NCBI RefSeq assembly: GCF_000685015.1
Contig: NZ_BAYA01000004.1
Coordinates: 372,001-436,000, forward strand
Reading direction: 5' to 3'
Origin: Paraburkholderia bannensis NBRC 103871
GTDB taxonomy: Bacteria; Pseudomonadota; Gammaproteobacteria; Burkholderiales; Burkholderiaceae
DNA: 64,000 nt
The notes under the pieces were generated by a model. The model saw only the letters and a program-made list of their open reading frames with translations, was not told the origin of the DNA and did not search any database. Shown here one piece after another: positions 20,549 through 30,202 of the stretch (position 1 is the first letter of the stretch; each line of letters begins with the position of its first letter). The position numbers and the translations under genes are program-made.

Positions 20549-20577
20549 TTGACGACCAAAGAAAAACGGGATTAAAT
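20549..20577 (+). promoter_or_regulatory. rpmH promoter
   Basis: TTGACG (20549-20554) and TTAAAT (20572-20577) are separated by 17 bases and lie about 95 bases before rpmH, pointing rightward. The -35 matches the consensus well and the -10 moderately. Confidence 0.55.
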
Positions 20578-20670
20578 AGCGGGTTCCGCGAAAACCAATC
20601 CCTTGTACCACCGGCCATTGCTTTTTTCCGCGATGCTCGCCGCGGTCATTTCTCAACAAGTGAGAGCAAC

Positions 20671-20805
20671 ATGAAACGTACTTACCAACCTTCCGTTACC
20701 CGTCGCAAGCGCACCCACGGCTTTCGCGTGCGCATGAAGACCGCCGGTGGCCGCAAAGTGATCAACGCACGCCGTGCGAAGGGTCGCAAGCGCCTCGCGA
20801 TCTAA
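20671..20805 (+). CDS. rpmH: 50S ribosomal protein L34
   Basis: The 44-residue basic protein begins [20 protein letters not shown] and ends GRKRLAI, the standard L34 sequence. It binds 23S rRNA in the large subunit. It is divergent from dnaA and leads the rpmH-rnpA-yidD-yidC run, the classical order beside dnaA. A purine-rich GAGAGCAAC precedes the ATG. Confidence 0.98.
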
Positions 20806-20868
20806 GCGACGCTTCCCAGTGTTGTCGATAGCTTCGCTATCTTCACGATCGACGATAGCGAGCCTGAC

Positions 20869-21354
20869 GTGACACTGCCGGAACAGCCGGAATTGCCGGA
20901 ACAATCGGGCAAAGCGGACGATGTGTGCGCCGCCTCGCTGCGAACGCAGGCCGCTTTCCCGAAGGCCGCAAGGCTACTGAAAACGGATGAGTTCTCATCC
21001 GTTTTTCGTTTGCGCCCCTGGCGCCGCGCCGCGCACTTCGTCGTGTACGGCCGGCACACGGGTCAGGAAGCACGGCTCGGGCTCGTGATCGGCAAGAAGT
21101 ACGCGCCGCGCGCGGTCACGCGCAACCTGGTGCGCCGCATTGCCCGCGAAGCGTTTCGCGTGCGTCGCGCGCAGTTCGAAGGTTTCGACCTGCTGCTGCG
21201 CCTGCATACGAAATTCGACCGCAAGGCCATGCCGGGCGCCTCGTCGCCGCCGCTCAAGACGCTGTGCCGCACCGAAATCGAGTATTTGCTCGAAAAAGCG
21301 GCACGTGAGGTCGCCAAGCGCAATGCAGTGCCGGCCGCGCCCGACGCTTCATGA
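20869..21354 (+). CDS. rnpA: ribonuclease P protein component
   Basis: The 161-residue protein carries the RnpA core: [14 protein letters not shown], the [20 protein letters not shown] block and RRIAREAFR, which form the RNR motif that binds the RNase P RNA. It helps mature the 5' ends of tRNAs. The first 33 residues are an acidic, low-similarity extension, so a later non-ATG start near [10 protein letters not shown] is possible. It follows rpmH by 63 bases and its stop overlaps a possible yidD start (ATGA). Confidence 0.93.
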   Translation: MTLPEQPELPEQSGKADDVCAASLRTQAAFPKAARLLKTDEFSSVFRLRPWRRAAHFVVYGRHTGQEARLGLVIGKKYAPRAVTRNLVRRIAREAFRVRRAQFEGFDLLLRLHTKFDRKAMPGASSPPLKTLCRTEIEYLLEKAAREVAKRNAVPAAPDAS

Positions 21355-21461
21355 GCGCAGCGCGCGAACCGCATGTTTGCGCCGCGCACGCCACATCCGC
21401 AGTCCACGCGGGTGCGGCACGTTGTCCGTCTTTCCACGCGGCGCACTCCGGCCGCCACGCC

Positions 21462-21692
21462 ATGCAAACGGTACTGATCGCTTTACTGCGTTTCTACAAG
21501 CTTGCCGTGAGTCCCTATCTCGGCAACCGCTGCCGTTTTTACCCTTCCTGTTCGGATTACGCACGCGAGGCAATCCAGTATCATGGCGCCGCGCGCGGGA
21601 CTTACCTCGCCGCCCGGCGGCTGTGCCGCTGCCATCCGTTTTCGGCGGGTGGCGTCGATCCGGTCCCGCCTGCATCCCCGAATAAGCGCTGA
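21462..21692 (+). CDS. yidD: membrane protein insertion efficiency factor YidD
   Basis: From the ATG at 21462 the protein has 76 residues ([20 protein letters not shown]), with the family block [15 protein letters not shown] and the C-rich RRLCRCHPF. It helps YidC-dependent insertion at the inner membrane. An in-frame ATG at 21351 overlaps the rnpA stop and would add 37 residues with no family similarity. I prefer the shorter form because length and start match the family, but translational coupling from 21351 is possible. Confidence 0.9.
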   Translation: MQTVLIALLRFYKLAVSPYLGNRCRFYPSCSDYAREAIQYHGAARGTYLAARRLCRCHPFSAGGVDPVPPASPNKR

Positions 21693-21722
21693 TGCGCCAT
21701 TCCATCGACACTGAGACAACGC

Positions 21723-23393
21723 ATGGATATCAAACGCACCGTCCTATGGGTCATCTTCTTCATGTCAGCGGTCATGCTGTACGACAACTGGCAGCGCGAC
21801 CACGGACGTCAGTCGATGTTCTTCCCGAGCGCGACGCAAACGCAGACTGCCGCCAGCGGCGCCGCGGGCGCAAGCGCGCCTGACGCCGCTTCCGACCTGC
21901 CGGCCGCGGCCGCAGGCCAGGCGCCGACCGGCACGGCGCAACCCGCCGAAGCCACGGCCCAGCTCGTGCACTTCCACACCGACGTCTACGACGGTGAGAT
22001 CGACACGCGCGGCGGCACGCTCACGAAGCTCTCGCTCGTGAAGGAAGGCGACGGCAAGCAGCCCGACCAGTACATCACGCTGTTCGATCACACCAAGGAC
22101 CACACGTACCTCGCACGTACGGGTCTGCTCGGTGGCGACTTCCCGAACCACAACGATGTCTACACGGCAGCGCCCGGTCCGCGCGAGCTGAGCGGCGACG
22201 CCGGTTCGTTCCAGATCAGCCTCGATTCGCCCGAAAAGGGCGGCGTGAAGGTCACCAAGACCTACACGTTCACGAAGGGCAGCTACGTGATCGGCGTCGA
22301 TACGAAGGTGCAGAACCTGGGCAGCACGCCGGTTTCGCCGACGCTCTACATGGAGCTGGTGCGTGACAGCGAGCCGGTGGAAACGCCGCGCTTCTCGCAC
22401 ACCTTCATCGGCCCGGCGGTGTACTCGAACGAGCATCACTTCCAGAAGATCTCGTTTAGCGACATCGACAAGAACAAGGCCGATTTCGTGAACCAGGCCG
22501 ACAACGGCTGGGTCGCGATGGTGCAGCATTACTTCGCGACCGCGTGGATTCCGCAGCAAGGCGTCAAGCGTGACATCTACGTCGAGAAGTTCGACAACTC
22601 GCTGTATCGCGTTGGCGTGAAGCAGCCGCTCGGCACGATCGCTCCGGGTGCGACCGACAACGTGCAGGCGCGCCTGTTCGCCGGCCCGGAAGAAGAGCGC
22701 ATGCTCGAAGGCATCGCACCGGGCCTGGAACTCGTGAAGGACTATGGCTGGGTGACGATCATCGCCAAGCCGCTGTTCTGGCTGCTTGAGAAGATCCACG
22801 GCTATGTGGGCAACTGGGGCTGGGCAATCGTTCTGCTCACGCTGCTCATCAAGGCGGTGTTCTTCCCGCTGTCGGCTGCGAGCTACAAGTCGATGGCGCG
22901 CATGAAGGAAATCACGCCGCGCATGCAGGCGCTTCGTGAGCGCTTCAAGAGCGACCCGCAGAAGATGAACGCGGCGCTCATGGAGCTCTACAAGACCGAG
23001 AAGGTGAATCCGTTCGGCGGCTGTCTGCCGGTGGTGATCCAGATTCCGGTGTTCATCTCGCTGTACTGGGTGCTGCTGTCGTCGGTGGAAATGCGCGGCG
23101 CGCCGTGGATTCTCTGGATTCACGACCTTTCACAGCAGGATCCGTTCTTCATCCTGCCGGTGCTGATGGCCGTCTCGATGTTCCTGCAGACGCGTCTGAA
23201 CCCGACGCCGCCGGATCCCGTCCAGGCCAAGATGATGATGTTCATGCCGATCGCGTTCTCGGTCATGTTCTTCTTCTTCCCGGCAGGTCTGGTGCTGTAC
23301 TACGTCGTGAACAACGTGCTCTCGATCGCGCAGCAGTACTACATCACGCGCATGATGGGCAAGGGCAAGAAGAAGGAAAAGGAAGCCGCGTAA
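21723..23393 (+). CDS. yidC: membrane protein insertase YidC
   Basis: The 556-residue protein has an N-terminal membrane anchor ([18 protein letters not shown]), an Ala/Thr-rich linker, a large periplasmic beta domain (about 80-340) and the conserved five-helix insertase core ([20 protein letters not shown], then [20 protein letters not shown]). It inserts inner-membrane proteins alone or with Sec. It ends with a Lys-rich tail ([10 protein letters not shown]). It starts 30 bases after yidD. Confidence 0.97.
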   Translation: MDIKRTVLWVIFFMSAVMLYDNWQRDHGRQSMFFPSATQTQTAASGAAGASAPDAASDLPAAAAGQAPTGTAQPAEATAQLVHFHTDVYDGEIDTRGGTLTKLSLVKEGDGKQPDQYITLFDHTKDHTYLARTGLLGGDFPNHNDVYTAAPGPRELSGDAGSFQISLDSPEKGGVKVTKTYTFTKGSYVIGVDTKVQNLGSTPVSPTLYMELVRDSEPVETPRFSHTFIGPAVYSNEHHFQKISFSDIDKNKADFVNQADNGWVAMVQHYFATAWIPQQGVKRDIYVEKFDNSLYRVGVKQPLGTIAPGATDNVQARLFAGPEEERMLEGIAPGLELVKDYGWVTIIAKPLFWLLEKIHGYVGNWGWAIVLLTLLIKAVFFPLSAASYKSMARMKEITPRMQALRERFKSDPQKMNAALMELYKTEKVNPFGGCLPVVIQIPVFISLYWVLLSSVEMRGAPWILWIHDLSQQDPFFILPVLMAVSMFLQTRLNPTPPDPVQAKMMMFMPIAFSVMFFFFPAGLVLYYVVNNVLSIAQQYYITRMMGKGKKKEKEAA

Positions 23394-23453
23394 CTGCGCA
23401 GCTTCTGGCGAAGGCGGGGTTGGATGCCGCCTTCGGCCTGCGACCTCTACGCC

Positions 23454-23497
23454 GCAAAAAAAGCCGCCTGGCATCACTGCCAAGGCGGCTTTTTTTA
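23454..23497. terminator. bidirectional terminator after yidC
   Basis: A run of A, then GCCGCCT, a loop that contains a smaller GGCA/TGCC stem, AGGCGGC and a run of seven T. It ends the yidC transcript and, read the other way, could stop leftward transcription of the XRE gene. Confidence 0.85.
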
Positions 23498-23595
23498 TGG
23501 CCGCGCGCATCGAGCGTGACGGCCATCAAATCTTCTGGGCGTTGTCCGCTTGAGCCCGCTTGACGGCTCAAAGCTCAAGCAGGCGATACTCGCCG

Positions 23596-24018
23596 CTAGA
23601 CCTTCTCGGGGCCGCCGTAAAACTGCGATACCAGTTCTTCGACGAGATATCGGTGATGTGCGCTCAGCGACTCGATCTTCGACGCCAGTTCGAGGGTTTC
23701 CTCGGAAAGCGGATATTTGTCGTCGGGCTTGCGCGGCTTCGGTACGGCTGGCGTGGTCTTACCCGGCGACGGGCCGTAGTGAAGCCAATGCACATCCACG
23801 TCGAACCACTCCGCCAGCGTTTCCAGTTTGTCGCTCGTTGGGATGGTGCGGCCACTCAGCCACTTGTGAGCGGTCTGCGGCGAAACCGGTTGCTCGCCGT
23901 GATGACGCAGGTTGAACCGGTTCGCGAGATCGGTGCTACCGCGCAGTTTTTCGGGAGCGCGCTTCATGGCGAACCTGAGACGTTCGGAGAAGGCGGCTTT
24001 TTCTTCAGGGGTTGGCAT
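23596..24018 (-). CDS. XRE-type helix-turn-helix transcriptional regulator
   Basis: From the ATG at 24018 the protein has 140 residues. The N-terminal half contains a helix-turn-helix like that of phage repressors (QTAHKWLSGRTIPTSDKLET), followed by WFDVDVHWLHYG and a Pro/Lys-rich linker to a C-terminal helix (LASKIESLSAHHRYLVEELV). A TTG at 24057 is an alternative start. A perfect 14-bp inverted repeat lies 47 bases upstream of the ATG and is the likely operator. The target genes are unknown; mnmE is the only neighbour downstream of the operator on the other strand. Confidence 0.85.
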   Translation of the reverse strand: MPTPEEKAAFSERLRFAMKRAPEKLRGSTDLANRFNLRHHGEQPVSPQTAHKWLSGRTIPTSDKLETLAEWFDVDVHWLHYGPSPGKTTPAVPKPRKPDDKYPLSEETLELASKIESLSAHHRYLVEELVSQFYGGPEKV

Positions 24019-24064
24019 GACGCTGATTGTGCAATCGGCTTTCGTCGAAGTTGACAACCAGTCG

Positions 24065-24098
24065 GGCGATTTATAGCCCGTGAAGGCTATAAATCGCC
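24065..24098. promoter_or_regulatory. perfect 14-bp inverted repeat, likely operator
   Basis: GGCGATTTATAGCC (24065-24078), a 6-base spacer CGTGAA, then GGCTATAAATCGCC (24085-24098). Both arms contain a TATA core and the site lies just upstream of the XRE gene, which fits autoregulation. It could also form a cruciform or an RNA hairpin, but no T-run follows. Confidence 0.7.
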
Positions 24099-24381
24099 TA
24101 AAAACGCAACTACCTCAACTATTTGTCGCATACACGAAAAAGCACGCTGGCCGGTTATTTGCCGAGCTTGCGTGCACCTTCGATCTCAAATGAATCCGAT
24201 AAGTTTAAGACAGCACTTATCTAATTTGAGATAAATTAAGATAATTCTCGGCCTTGCCTGGCACCCAGGATGCGCCGAGGCCACGCGTTACAATCCACGC
24301 AGCTTTGCGCGTCCTCGCCAGTACGACTTCTGGCGCAGCGTCACCGCCCCATCTCACCGAATCACCTCGACTCCACCTGCC
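24099..24381. other. AT-rich intergenic region before mnmE
   Basis: This stretch is AT-rich around 24190-24245. It contains TTATCT and AGATAA arms with a 6-base spacer (about 24217-24234), a second possible operator, and should hold the mnmE promoter. No gene is seen. Confidence 0.4.
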
Positions 24382-25782
24382 ATGCTCGCCACCGACACCG
24401 ATCCCATCGTCGCCATCGCCACTGCGCCCGGTCGCGGCGGAATCGGGGTCGTGCGCGTCTCGGCGGGCCGTGCGGGCGCGGCTGCCGCCGAAGCGCTGAT
24501 GCAGGCGCTCACCGGCCAGACACTGAGCGCACGCCACGCGAGCTACGTCCCGTTCCTTGACGGTGCAGGCACCGTGCTCGATCGCGGCATCGCGCTGTAC
24601 TTTCCAGCGCCGCACTCCTACACCGGCGAGCACGTCCTTGAATTGCAGGGACACGGTGGCCCGATCGTTCTGCAACTGGTGCTGCAACGCTGCATCGAAG
24701 CCGGCCGCGACTTCGGCCTGCGCCTTGCCGAGCCCGGCGAATTCACGCGTCGTGCGTTCCTCAACGACAAGCTCGACCTCGCCCAGGCCGAAGCCGTTGC
24801 CGACCTGATCGAAGCCAGCACCGAAGCCGCCGCGCGTTCGGCAGGGCGATCGCTCGACGGCGCGTTTTCGCGTGACATTCACGCGCTGGTCGACGATGTC
24901 GTGACGCTGCGCATGCTCGTGGAGGCGACGCTCGATTTCCCCGAGGAGGAGATCGACTTCCTCGAAGCCGCCGACGCGCGCGGCAAGCTCAGCGCAATTC
25001 GCGCGCAGCTCGACCACGTGCTTTCCGAAGCGCGGCAGGGCGCGCTCTTGCGCGAGGGGCTTGCGGTCGTGCTCGCGGGACAGCCGAACGTCGGCAAATC
25101 GTCGCTGCTCAACGCGCTCGCGGGCGCGGAACTCGCAATCGTCACGCCGGTGGCCGGTACCACGCGCGACAAGATTTCGCAGACTATCCAGATCGAAGGC
25201 ATTCCGCTGCACATCATCGATACGGCAGGCCTGCGCGAGACCGAGGACGAAGTCGAGAAAATCGGCATCGAGCGCACGTGGAGCGAAATCGGTCGCGCCG
25301 ACGTGGTGCTGCATCTGCTCGATGCGCGTGTGGGCATGACAGCGGAAGACGACACGATCGCGGCTCGCTTCCCGGCGGGCGTGCCGGTCGTGCGTGTGCT
25401 CAACAAGACCGACCTGACCGACGTGGCGCCCGAAGTTGCAAAGCGTGCGATGGATCACGGCGCGGAACTGTGCGAAGTGCGGCTTTCGGCCAAGAAGAAC
25501 GACGGTGTTGCGCTGCTGCGCGCGGAACTGCTGCGCATCGCGGGCTGGCAAGCCGACGCGCAGAGCGTCTATCTCGCCCGCGAACGACACCTGATCGCGC
25601 TGCGTGCGGCGCGCGAGCAACTCGCGCTGGCAGCGGATCATGCAGAGAACAACGCTCAATCGCTCGATCTCTTCGCGGAAGAACTGCGGCTTGCGCAGGA
25701 GTCGCTGAATTCGATTACGGGCGAATTTACCTCCGACGATTTGCTCGGCGTGATTTTCAGCCGGTTCTGCATCGGCAAATGA
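24382..25782 (+). CDS. mnmE: tRNA uridine-5-carboxymethylaminomethyl modification GTPase MnmE
   Basis: The 466-residue protein has the N-terminal folate-binding domain ([19 protein letters not shown]), the helical domain and an inserted G domain with Walker [13 protein letters not shown], the G2/G3 region ([14 protein letters not shown]) and NKTD. It ends with the catalytic CIGK. With MnmG it modifies wobble uridines. The ATG at 24382 matches the family start. It is the last gene of the rpmH-to-mnmE run but is separated from yidC by the XRE gene. Confidence 0.98.
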   Translation: MLATDTDPIVAIATAPGRGGIGVVRVSAGRAGAAAAEALMQALTGQTLSARHASYVPFLDGAGTVLDRGIALYFPAPHSYTGEHVLELQGHGGPIVLQLVLQRCIEAGRDFGLRLAEPGEFTRRAFLNDKLDLAQAEAVADLIEASTEAAARSAGRSLDGAFSRDIHALVDDVVTLRMLVEATLDFPEEEIDFLEAADARGKLSAIRAQLDHVLSEARQGALLREGLAVVLAGQPNVGKSSLLNALAGAELAIVTPVAGTTRDKISQTIQIEGIPLHIIDTAGLRETEDEVEKIGIERTWSEIGRADVVLHLLDARVGMTAEDDTIAARFPAGVPVVRVLNKTDLTDVAPEVAKRAMDHGAELCEVRLSAKKNDGVALLRAELLRIAGWQADAQSVYLARERHLIALRAAREQLALAADHAENNAQSLDLFAEELRLAQESLNSITGEFTSDDLLGVIFSRFCIGK

Positions 25783-25978
25783 GCAGGATATCGAACTAAT
25801 TGCGCCGTCAACGAATTCCGGTAGTAGGCAATTAGTAAACGTTGTGAGTGGATTGCATCGAGTTACAACTGGCCGCCGCGCTGCGGCCCTCGATCTTTAC
25901 CGCCGTAACTACTGGTCACACATCGTTTCGTTTTCAAACCGTGCTTTTGCCGACAATAAAAGCATTCGGGAGAACACC

Positions 25979-26179
25979 ATGAAAACGTTTCGACTCTTGT
26001 GTACCTTGATCGCCGCCGCTGGGGTTGCGACGTTGACGGGCTGTGTCGTGGCGCCGCCTTATGCTTACGCCCCGGCACCGGCGTATGGTTACGGTTACGC
26101 TCCAGGATATTACGCCGCGCCTGCGGTCGATATTGGGGTCGGCTTCGGTGGCTATTATGGGCACGGCTGGCGACGTTAA
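25979..26179 (+). CDS. small Tyr/Gly/Ala-rich lipoprotein
   Basis: The 66-residue protein starts MKTFRLLCTLIAAAGVATLT with a lipobox ending in GC at about residue 22, then a short Pro/Ala/Tyr/Gly-rich tail (YAPAPAYGYGYAPGYYAAP). GGGAGAAC precedes the ATG. It is likely an outer-membrane lipoprotein. Such low-complexity tails are common in Burkholderia envelope proteins; no function can be assigned. Confidence 0.7.
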   Translation: MKTFRLLCTLIAAAGVATLTGCVVAPPYAYAPAPAYGYGYAPGYYAAPAVDIGVGFGGYYGHGWRR

Positions 26180-26396
26180 GGACAACCGTGCAACACCAGG
26201 ATATTTCCTGGCTCAAGCCTGTCAACCGAACGATGAGGGCGCTGGAAGCGCCCTCTGGCGGGCTTCTCGCCCCCTACCTGCCAGTACCTCTCACCCCCCT
26301 ATCAATTGTGATAGCTAGTCACCGGCCACCGGCGAACTAGAGTGACTTCACGGATCCACTAAATGAGATCCGAATTGTTCCGGGGGCCTAACAGTT

Positions 26397-26612
26397 ATGT
26401 TCATTGATCAGGAAATCGCGCACATCATGCGCGTCATGGTGCCGTCACTTTTGACCGAAGGCACGGTTCCTATCCTTAGCGTCGAGTACTGGCATCGCCG
26501 CCTGTCGAAACTGCTCGACTCGGCCCAGCTCTCGCAAACCCAGTTTCGTACGATCGACTCGCTGATGACGCAACTTGAGCGTCTGCAGGTTAAGGCGCGC
26601 CTCGCAGCCTGA
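26397..26612 (+). CDS. hypothetical small protein
   Basis: The 71-residue protein (MFIDQEIAHIMRVMVPSLLT) is mostly helical, has no signal peptide and is followed 80 bases later by a good terminator. It has charged helices (QLERLQVKARLAA) that could mediate self-association. I recognise no domain. Length, codon use and the terminator favour a real gene. Confidence 0.5.
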   Translation: MFIDQEIAHIMRVMVPSLLTEGTVPILSVEYWHRRLSKLLDSAQLSQTQFRTIDSLMTQLERLQVKARLAA

Positions 26613-26695
26613 CGAGCCGGTCGGCGCGCAGCCCGCACAAAAGGGCGCCGCAATGCCGATTTGATTTACCTCGCCATGTAACCCGAGCATGGATT

Positions 26696-26725
26696 AGCCC
26701 GCCACAGTGCGGGCTTCTTTCTTTT
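26696..26725 (+). terminator. Rho-independent terminator
   Basis: AGCCCGC (26696-26702) and GCGGGCT (26709-26715) enclose a 6-base loop and are followed by TCTTTCTTTT. It most likely ends transcription of the small gene before it. Confidence 0.75.
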
Positions 26726-27031
26726 GGGCGGCGGAACGGCCACGGTCAGGCGACGGACAAAAAAATAGCCGCGGCAGGGGCCGCGGCGAAAGAGCTTGCC
26801 AACTACTGACAACACGGCGCGAGGGGACGTCGCCGCAAAACCATTGTCGTAGCTCGGTCGTAGCGCTTCAATGGCCGCAAGGCCGATCTGACAATCGTTG
26901 ACGATCGCCAGCAGGAATCAATCCGACCCTTGAAAGGCCTTAGCGCGGCGCGTGTGCGATTAAGAAACGCCCCTTGAAATCATTCCGCCGCCCCTACATG
27001 TACGGCGCACTTTCATCGGAGAATTCTGATC
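26726..27031. other. intergenic, no gene recognised
   Basis: About 300 bases between a terminator and the protease gene. The last part should hold the protease promoter. No supported frame or strong structure was found. Confidence 0.3.
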
Positions 27032-28069
27032 GTGGGAAGCCGTCCATCCTTCATCGACGATCTCGCACGCGACCTCGCAGCCGCCGATAACGCGAACCCT
27101 CGTCCTCACGGCGACGAAGCCTTGCTCGACGCCTATTCACAAACCGTCATCGGCGCGCTTGAGCGCGTTCAGCACGCCGTCGCCCATATCGCCGTCGAAC
27201 GTCGCGCAAGCGCCGCGAACCAGGGTGCGGCGCGCGGCGGCACCGGCTCGGGCTTTCTGTTCACGCCGGATGGTTACCTGCTGACCAATAGCCACGTCGT
27301 GCACGGCGCAAGCGCGCTGCGCGTGACGCTCGCCGACGGCTCGACTTACGACGCCGATCTGGTGGGCGACGATCCGAGCACCGATCTCGCCGTCCTGCGC
27401 ATCGGCGCTTCCGAGGCGTTGCCGCACGCCCAGCTCGGCGAATCGGCGAAGTTGCGCGTCGGACAGATCGCAATTGCCGTGGGCAGTCCGCTCGGGCTCG
27501 CGCAGACGGTGACGACGGGCGTGGTATCGGCGCTCGGCCGATCGTTACGTTCGAACTCGGGCCGCATGATTTACGACGTGATCCAGACCGACGCCGCGCT
27601 TAATCCCGGCAATTCGGGCGGCCCGCTCGTCAATTCGGCAGGACAGGTGATTGGCGTGAATACCGCAATCATTCCGGGCGCGCAGGCCATCTGCTTTGCG
27701 ACGGCCATCGATTCGGCGAAGTGGGTCATCACGCAACTGTTCGCGCATGGGCGCGTGCGGCGCGCGCACGTGGGCGTTGCCGGCACGACGGTGCCCATCG
27801 CCCGCAAGGTGCAGCGCTTTTTCGAGCTCACCGCAACGAGCGGCGTGCGCGTGATGGAAGTGGTGAAGGGCAGCCCCGCCGCTTTGGGCGGATTGCGCGT
27901 GGACGATACGATCGTCGCGATCGACGGCATGCCCGTCGATGGAATCGATGCGCTTCAACGTCTGCTCGACGCCTCACGCATCGGTCGTGCGGTTCAATTC
28001 ACGATCGTGCGGCTCACGCAGAAGCTGAACCTGCAGATCACGCCCGTCGAGCAGGCCGTGCTGGCCTGA
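27032..28069 (+). CDS. HtrA/DegP-like serine protease without signal peptide
   Basis: Translated from a GTG at 27032 with GGAG eleven bases ahead, the protein has 345 residues. The trypsin-like domain shows the triad His88 (TNSHVV), Asp118 (STDLAVL) and Ser195 (NPGNSGGPL). A single PDZ domain follows (about 250-335; VMEVVKGSPAALGGLRVDD). HtrA proteases are normally exported, but the N-terminus here is hydrophilic with no signal sequence or anchor, so this copy seems cytoplasmic. It stands alone between hypothetical genes. Confidence 0.88.
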   Translation: MGSRPSFIDDLARDLAAADNANPRPHGDEALLDAYSQTVIGALERVQHAVAHIAVERRASAANQGAARGGTGSGFLFTPDGYLLTNSHVVHGASALRVTLADGSTYDADLVGDDPSTDLAVLRIGASEALPHAQLGESAKLRVGQIAIAVGSPLGLAQTVTTGVVSALGRSLRSNSGRMIYDVIQTDAALNPGNSGGPLVNSAGQVIGVNTAIIPGAQAICFATAIDSAKWVITQLFAHGRVRRAHVGVAGTTVPIARKVQRFFELTATSGVRVMEVVKGSPAALGGLRVDDTIVAIDGMPVDGIDALQRLLDASRIGRAVQFTIVRLTQKLNLQITPVEQAVLA

Positions 28070-28106
28070 CCGAACGAGGGCAGGCCAGCCACGAACGCGC
28101 GCCGAT

Positions 28107-28475
28107 TTACCAGCCAGGCTGGCCGTAGCCGTCGCCATAGCCGTTGTACGGCGCAGGCGGAGGAGCCGGCTGCGGCGGCGCGCAAGGCACATAGCGACCT
28201 GAATACTGGTCGTAGCAGCCGCCTTGCGCGGGAGCCGCGGCATAGACAGGAGCGGGTTCGGCATAAACGGGCATCGGTGCCGGGGCCGGCTCGGCATAGA
28301 CCGGCGGCGCCTGGTAAGCCACGGCAGGGCCGTTTATCGCCGCGCCAACAACGGCGCCAATCAGGGCGCCGCCGACGAGCGCACCCACCACGTCGCCGCC
28401 ATGATCGTGCGCGCTGGCCGGGCCAGCCGCCATCACACATCCCGCCACCACCAGTACGGCTGCAATCTTACGCAT
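28107..28475 (-). CDS. glycine-zipper secreted protein
   Basis: From the ATG at 28475, preceded by GAGGAGAAC, the protein has 122 residues. A signal peptide ends at about residue 22 (AGPASA). A glycine-zipper segment follows (VVGALVGGALIGAVVGAAI), then a Pro/Ala/Tyr-rich tail. Glycine-zipper proteins often sit in the outer membrane. It converges with the protease gene. Confidence 0.7.
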   Translation of the reverse strand: MRKIAAVLVVAGCVMAAGPASAHDHGGDVVGALVGGALIGAVVGAAINGPAVAYQAPPVYAEPAPAPMPVYAEPAPVYAAAPAQGGCYDQYSGRYVPCAPPQPAPPPAPYNGYGDGYGQPGW

Positions 28476-28577
28476 GATGTTCTCCTCGAGAACCTTTGAA
28501 AACATGCGAGCGATTGTCGCCGCGAAGCTCGGATACAGGTGCTGCAAGTAGTAACGACGAATTACGCAGCCGATGAA

Positions 28578-28775
28578 TTACGGTGCGCGAGGCGGCGAGG
28601 GGGAAGAATGTGCGCCGGGATGCTCGTCCGGTTCGGGCGAGGCCGGTGGTGTCTCATCGCGACGCCTGCCGGCGCCGGGACAAAGCAGGGATAGGGCGAT
28701 GGAGCAAACCATCAACGCGAAGAGGGCGACGAAATACGTCATCCAGGAGAACTCGAATTCCACGAGTGCCTCCAT
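28578..28775 (-). CDS. possible small membrane protein
   Basis: The 65-residue frame has one hydrophobic segment (WMTYFVALFALMVCSIALSL) and a charged Pro-rich tail. There is no clear ribosome site before the ATG, so this is tentative. It follows another short membrane protein on the same strand. Confidence 0.35.
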   Translation of the reverse strand: MEALVEFEFSWMTYFVALFALMVCSIALSLLCPGAGRRRDETPPASPEPDEHPGAHSSPSPPRAP

Positions 28776-28868
28776 CGATCAGCGGATCAACGATCGATCG
28801 ACGCGCCCCCACGCTGCGCATGAACGGCGGCCCGGCGGCAGGTGCCGGCCCGCCATCCATGCTGTTGA

Positions 28869-29030
28869 TCAGTGGTGCAGGATGCTGCGCAGCGGATGAC
28901 GCCAGTCGATATGAGGTGCACCCGCTTCTACGCGCTGCCGGTGTTCCTCGAGGATTTCGTCCGAAAACAGGAAAACGACAATGACGAGGGGAATGACCAG
29001 AAACGCGCCCAGTATTACGTGCTCGATCAC
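28869..29030 (-). CDS. small single-pass membrane protein
   Basis: A GTG at 29030 has a perfect AGGAGG five bases upstream and opens a 53-residue protein with one transmembrane helix (VILGAFLVIPLVIVVFLF) and a charged tail. An ATG 36 bases earlier is in frame but has no such site, so the GTG is preferred. The function is unknown. Confidence 0.6.
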   Translation of the reverse strand: MIEHVILGAFLVIPLVIVVFLFSDEILEEHRQRVEAGAPHIDWRHPLRSILHH

Positions 29031-29234
29031 GATAACCTCCTGGTTGTCAAGCGGTTGCGAGTTCATTGTATCCGGAAAGCGACAACTTGTACTGGGGGCG
29101 AATACTGATTCATCCGAAACAGGGTGCGCCGCCGCACGCAATCGCTAGAGCAGGTGACGTGCCCAGAAGAAAACCGGGTTGACGGGCGCGCAAAAGCGCC
29201 CGCTTCAAGCTTCGCGTCAGGCGCTTTGGGCCGC

Positions 29235-29861
29235 TCAGGCCGCCGACTTCTTCCAGACCGCCGCGAACAGCCCCGCGCCGATCAGCAGCGACCCGCCGGT
29301 GCGATTGACGACGCGCTGCACGCGCGGGCTGCGCACGGCACGGCGCGCGGCAGCCGCCAGCAAGGCGTAGCCGAAGGCGTTGAACGTGGCGAGCACGAGG
29401 AACGTCGCCTCGAAAATAACGATCTGCGGCAGCGCAGCGGCGTGCGGGTCGATGAACTGCGGCACGAAGGCGACAAAGAAGATCAGGCTTTTCGGGTTGA
29501 GCGCAGTGACCGCGTAGGCGTGCGCGAAGATGCGGCCGGTGCGCGTCTCCGAGGTATCGGCGGAATCGGCGGTCATGACAGGCGCGCGCCAGAGCTTGAT
29601 GCCCAGGTAGATCAGGTAGGCCGCGCCAACCCACTTGAGCATCGAAAACAACGTCGCGGAGGCAGCGAGAATCACGCCAAGGCCGAGCATCGACGCCGTC
29701 ATCGCCGTGAAATCGCCCAATGCGACGCCGGCCGTGGTGGCAAGCGCGTAGCGGCGGCCATGGCCGAGCGCATAGGACACGACGAGCAGCACCGTCGGCC
29801 CTGGAATGGCGACAAGAATGGCCGATGCGATCGCAAACGGCAGCCAGTGGGCAAGGGTCAT
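29235..29861 (-). CDS. LysE/RhtB-family amino-acid exporter
   Basis: From the ATG at 29861 (GGAG seven bases before) the protein has 208 residues and about six membrane segments. It has the LysE hallmark AIPGPTVLLVVSYALGHGRR near the start and the NPKSLIFFVAFVPQF block. The family exports amino acids such as homoserine, threonine or lysine. It is a single gene; the substrate cannot be told. A longer frame upstream lacks a ribosome site. Confidence 0.9.
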   Translation of the reverse strand: MTLAHWLPFAIASAILVAIPGPTVLLVVSYALGHGRRYALATTAGVALGDFTAMTASMLGLGVILAASATLFSMLKWVGAAYLIYLGIKLWRAPVMTADSADTSETRTGRIFAHAYAVTALNPKSLIFFVAFVPQFIDPHAAALPQIVIFEATFLVLATFNAFGYALLAAAARRAVRSPRVQRVVNRTGGSLLIGAGLFAAVWKKSAA

Positions 29862-30202
29862 GACGGTCTCCGGGATCTTTGATAGGGAGATCCGATTTAT
29901 CCATGAAGTTTTCGGCGGCGCAAGAGGGTGCCTGGCATCGTTTTTCTTCAGCGGACGGCGAGAAGCTAGCGGCTTTTTCGGGCCTGCGTACCAACCGCTT
30001 ATGTGCGCCGCGCCAGCCTTATCCGATAAGCCGCCAGAGCCGTTTGACCCGCCCTCCTGCTGCGCTTGCACACACTATTTTCTTGCAGTCCGCTCCTTGT
30101 CTTATAAATTCAGAAAGTTGGCTCAGGACGAGAAGTTAAATACATAGCTAACCTGAAAATAATTTGCGCCGCTCCGCCACGCGCGCGAGCCAGGAGGCAA
30201 TC
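29862..30202. other. intergenic, divergent promoter region
   Basis: The region separates the leftward exporter and the rightward secreted protein and must hold both promoters. No gene with a ribosome site was found. Confidence 0.3.

Noticed and set aside
20215-20670. Chromosomal origin between dnaA and rpmH
   Set aside because: Only one perfect DnaA box and no AT-rich tract; the clusters at 59.8 and 63.3-63.6 kb are stronger.
21765-23123. 452-residue minus-strand frame opposite yidC
   Set aside because: Shadow of the high-GC yidC gene, with no motifs.
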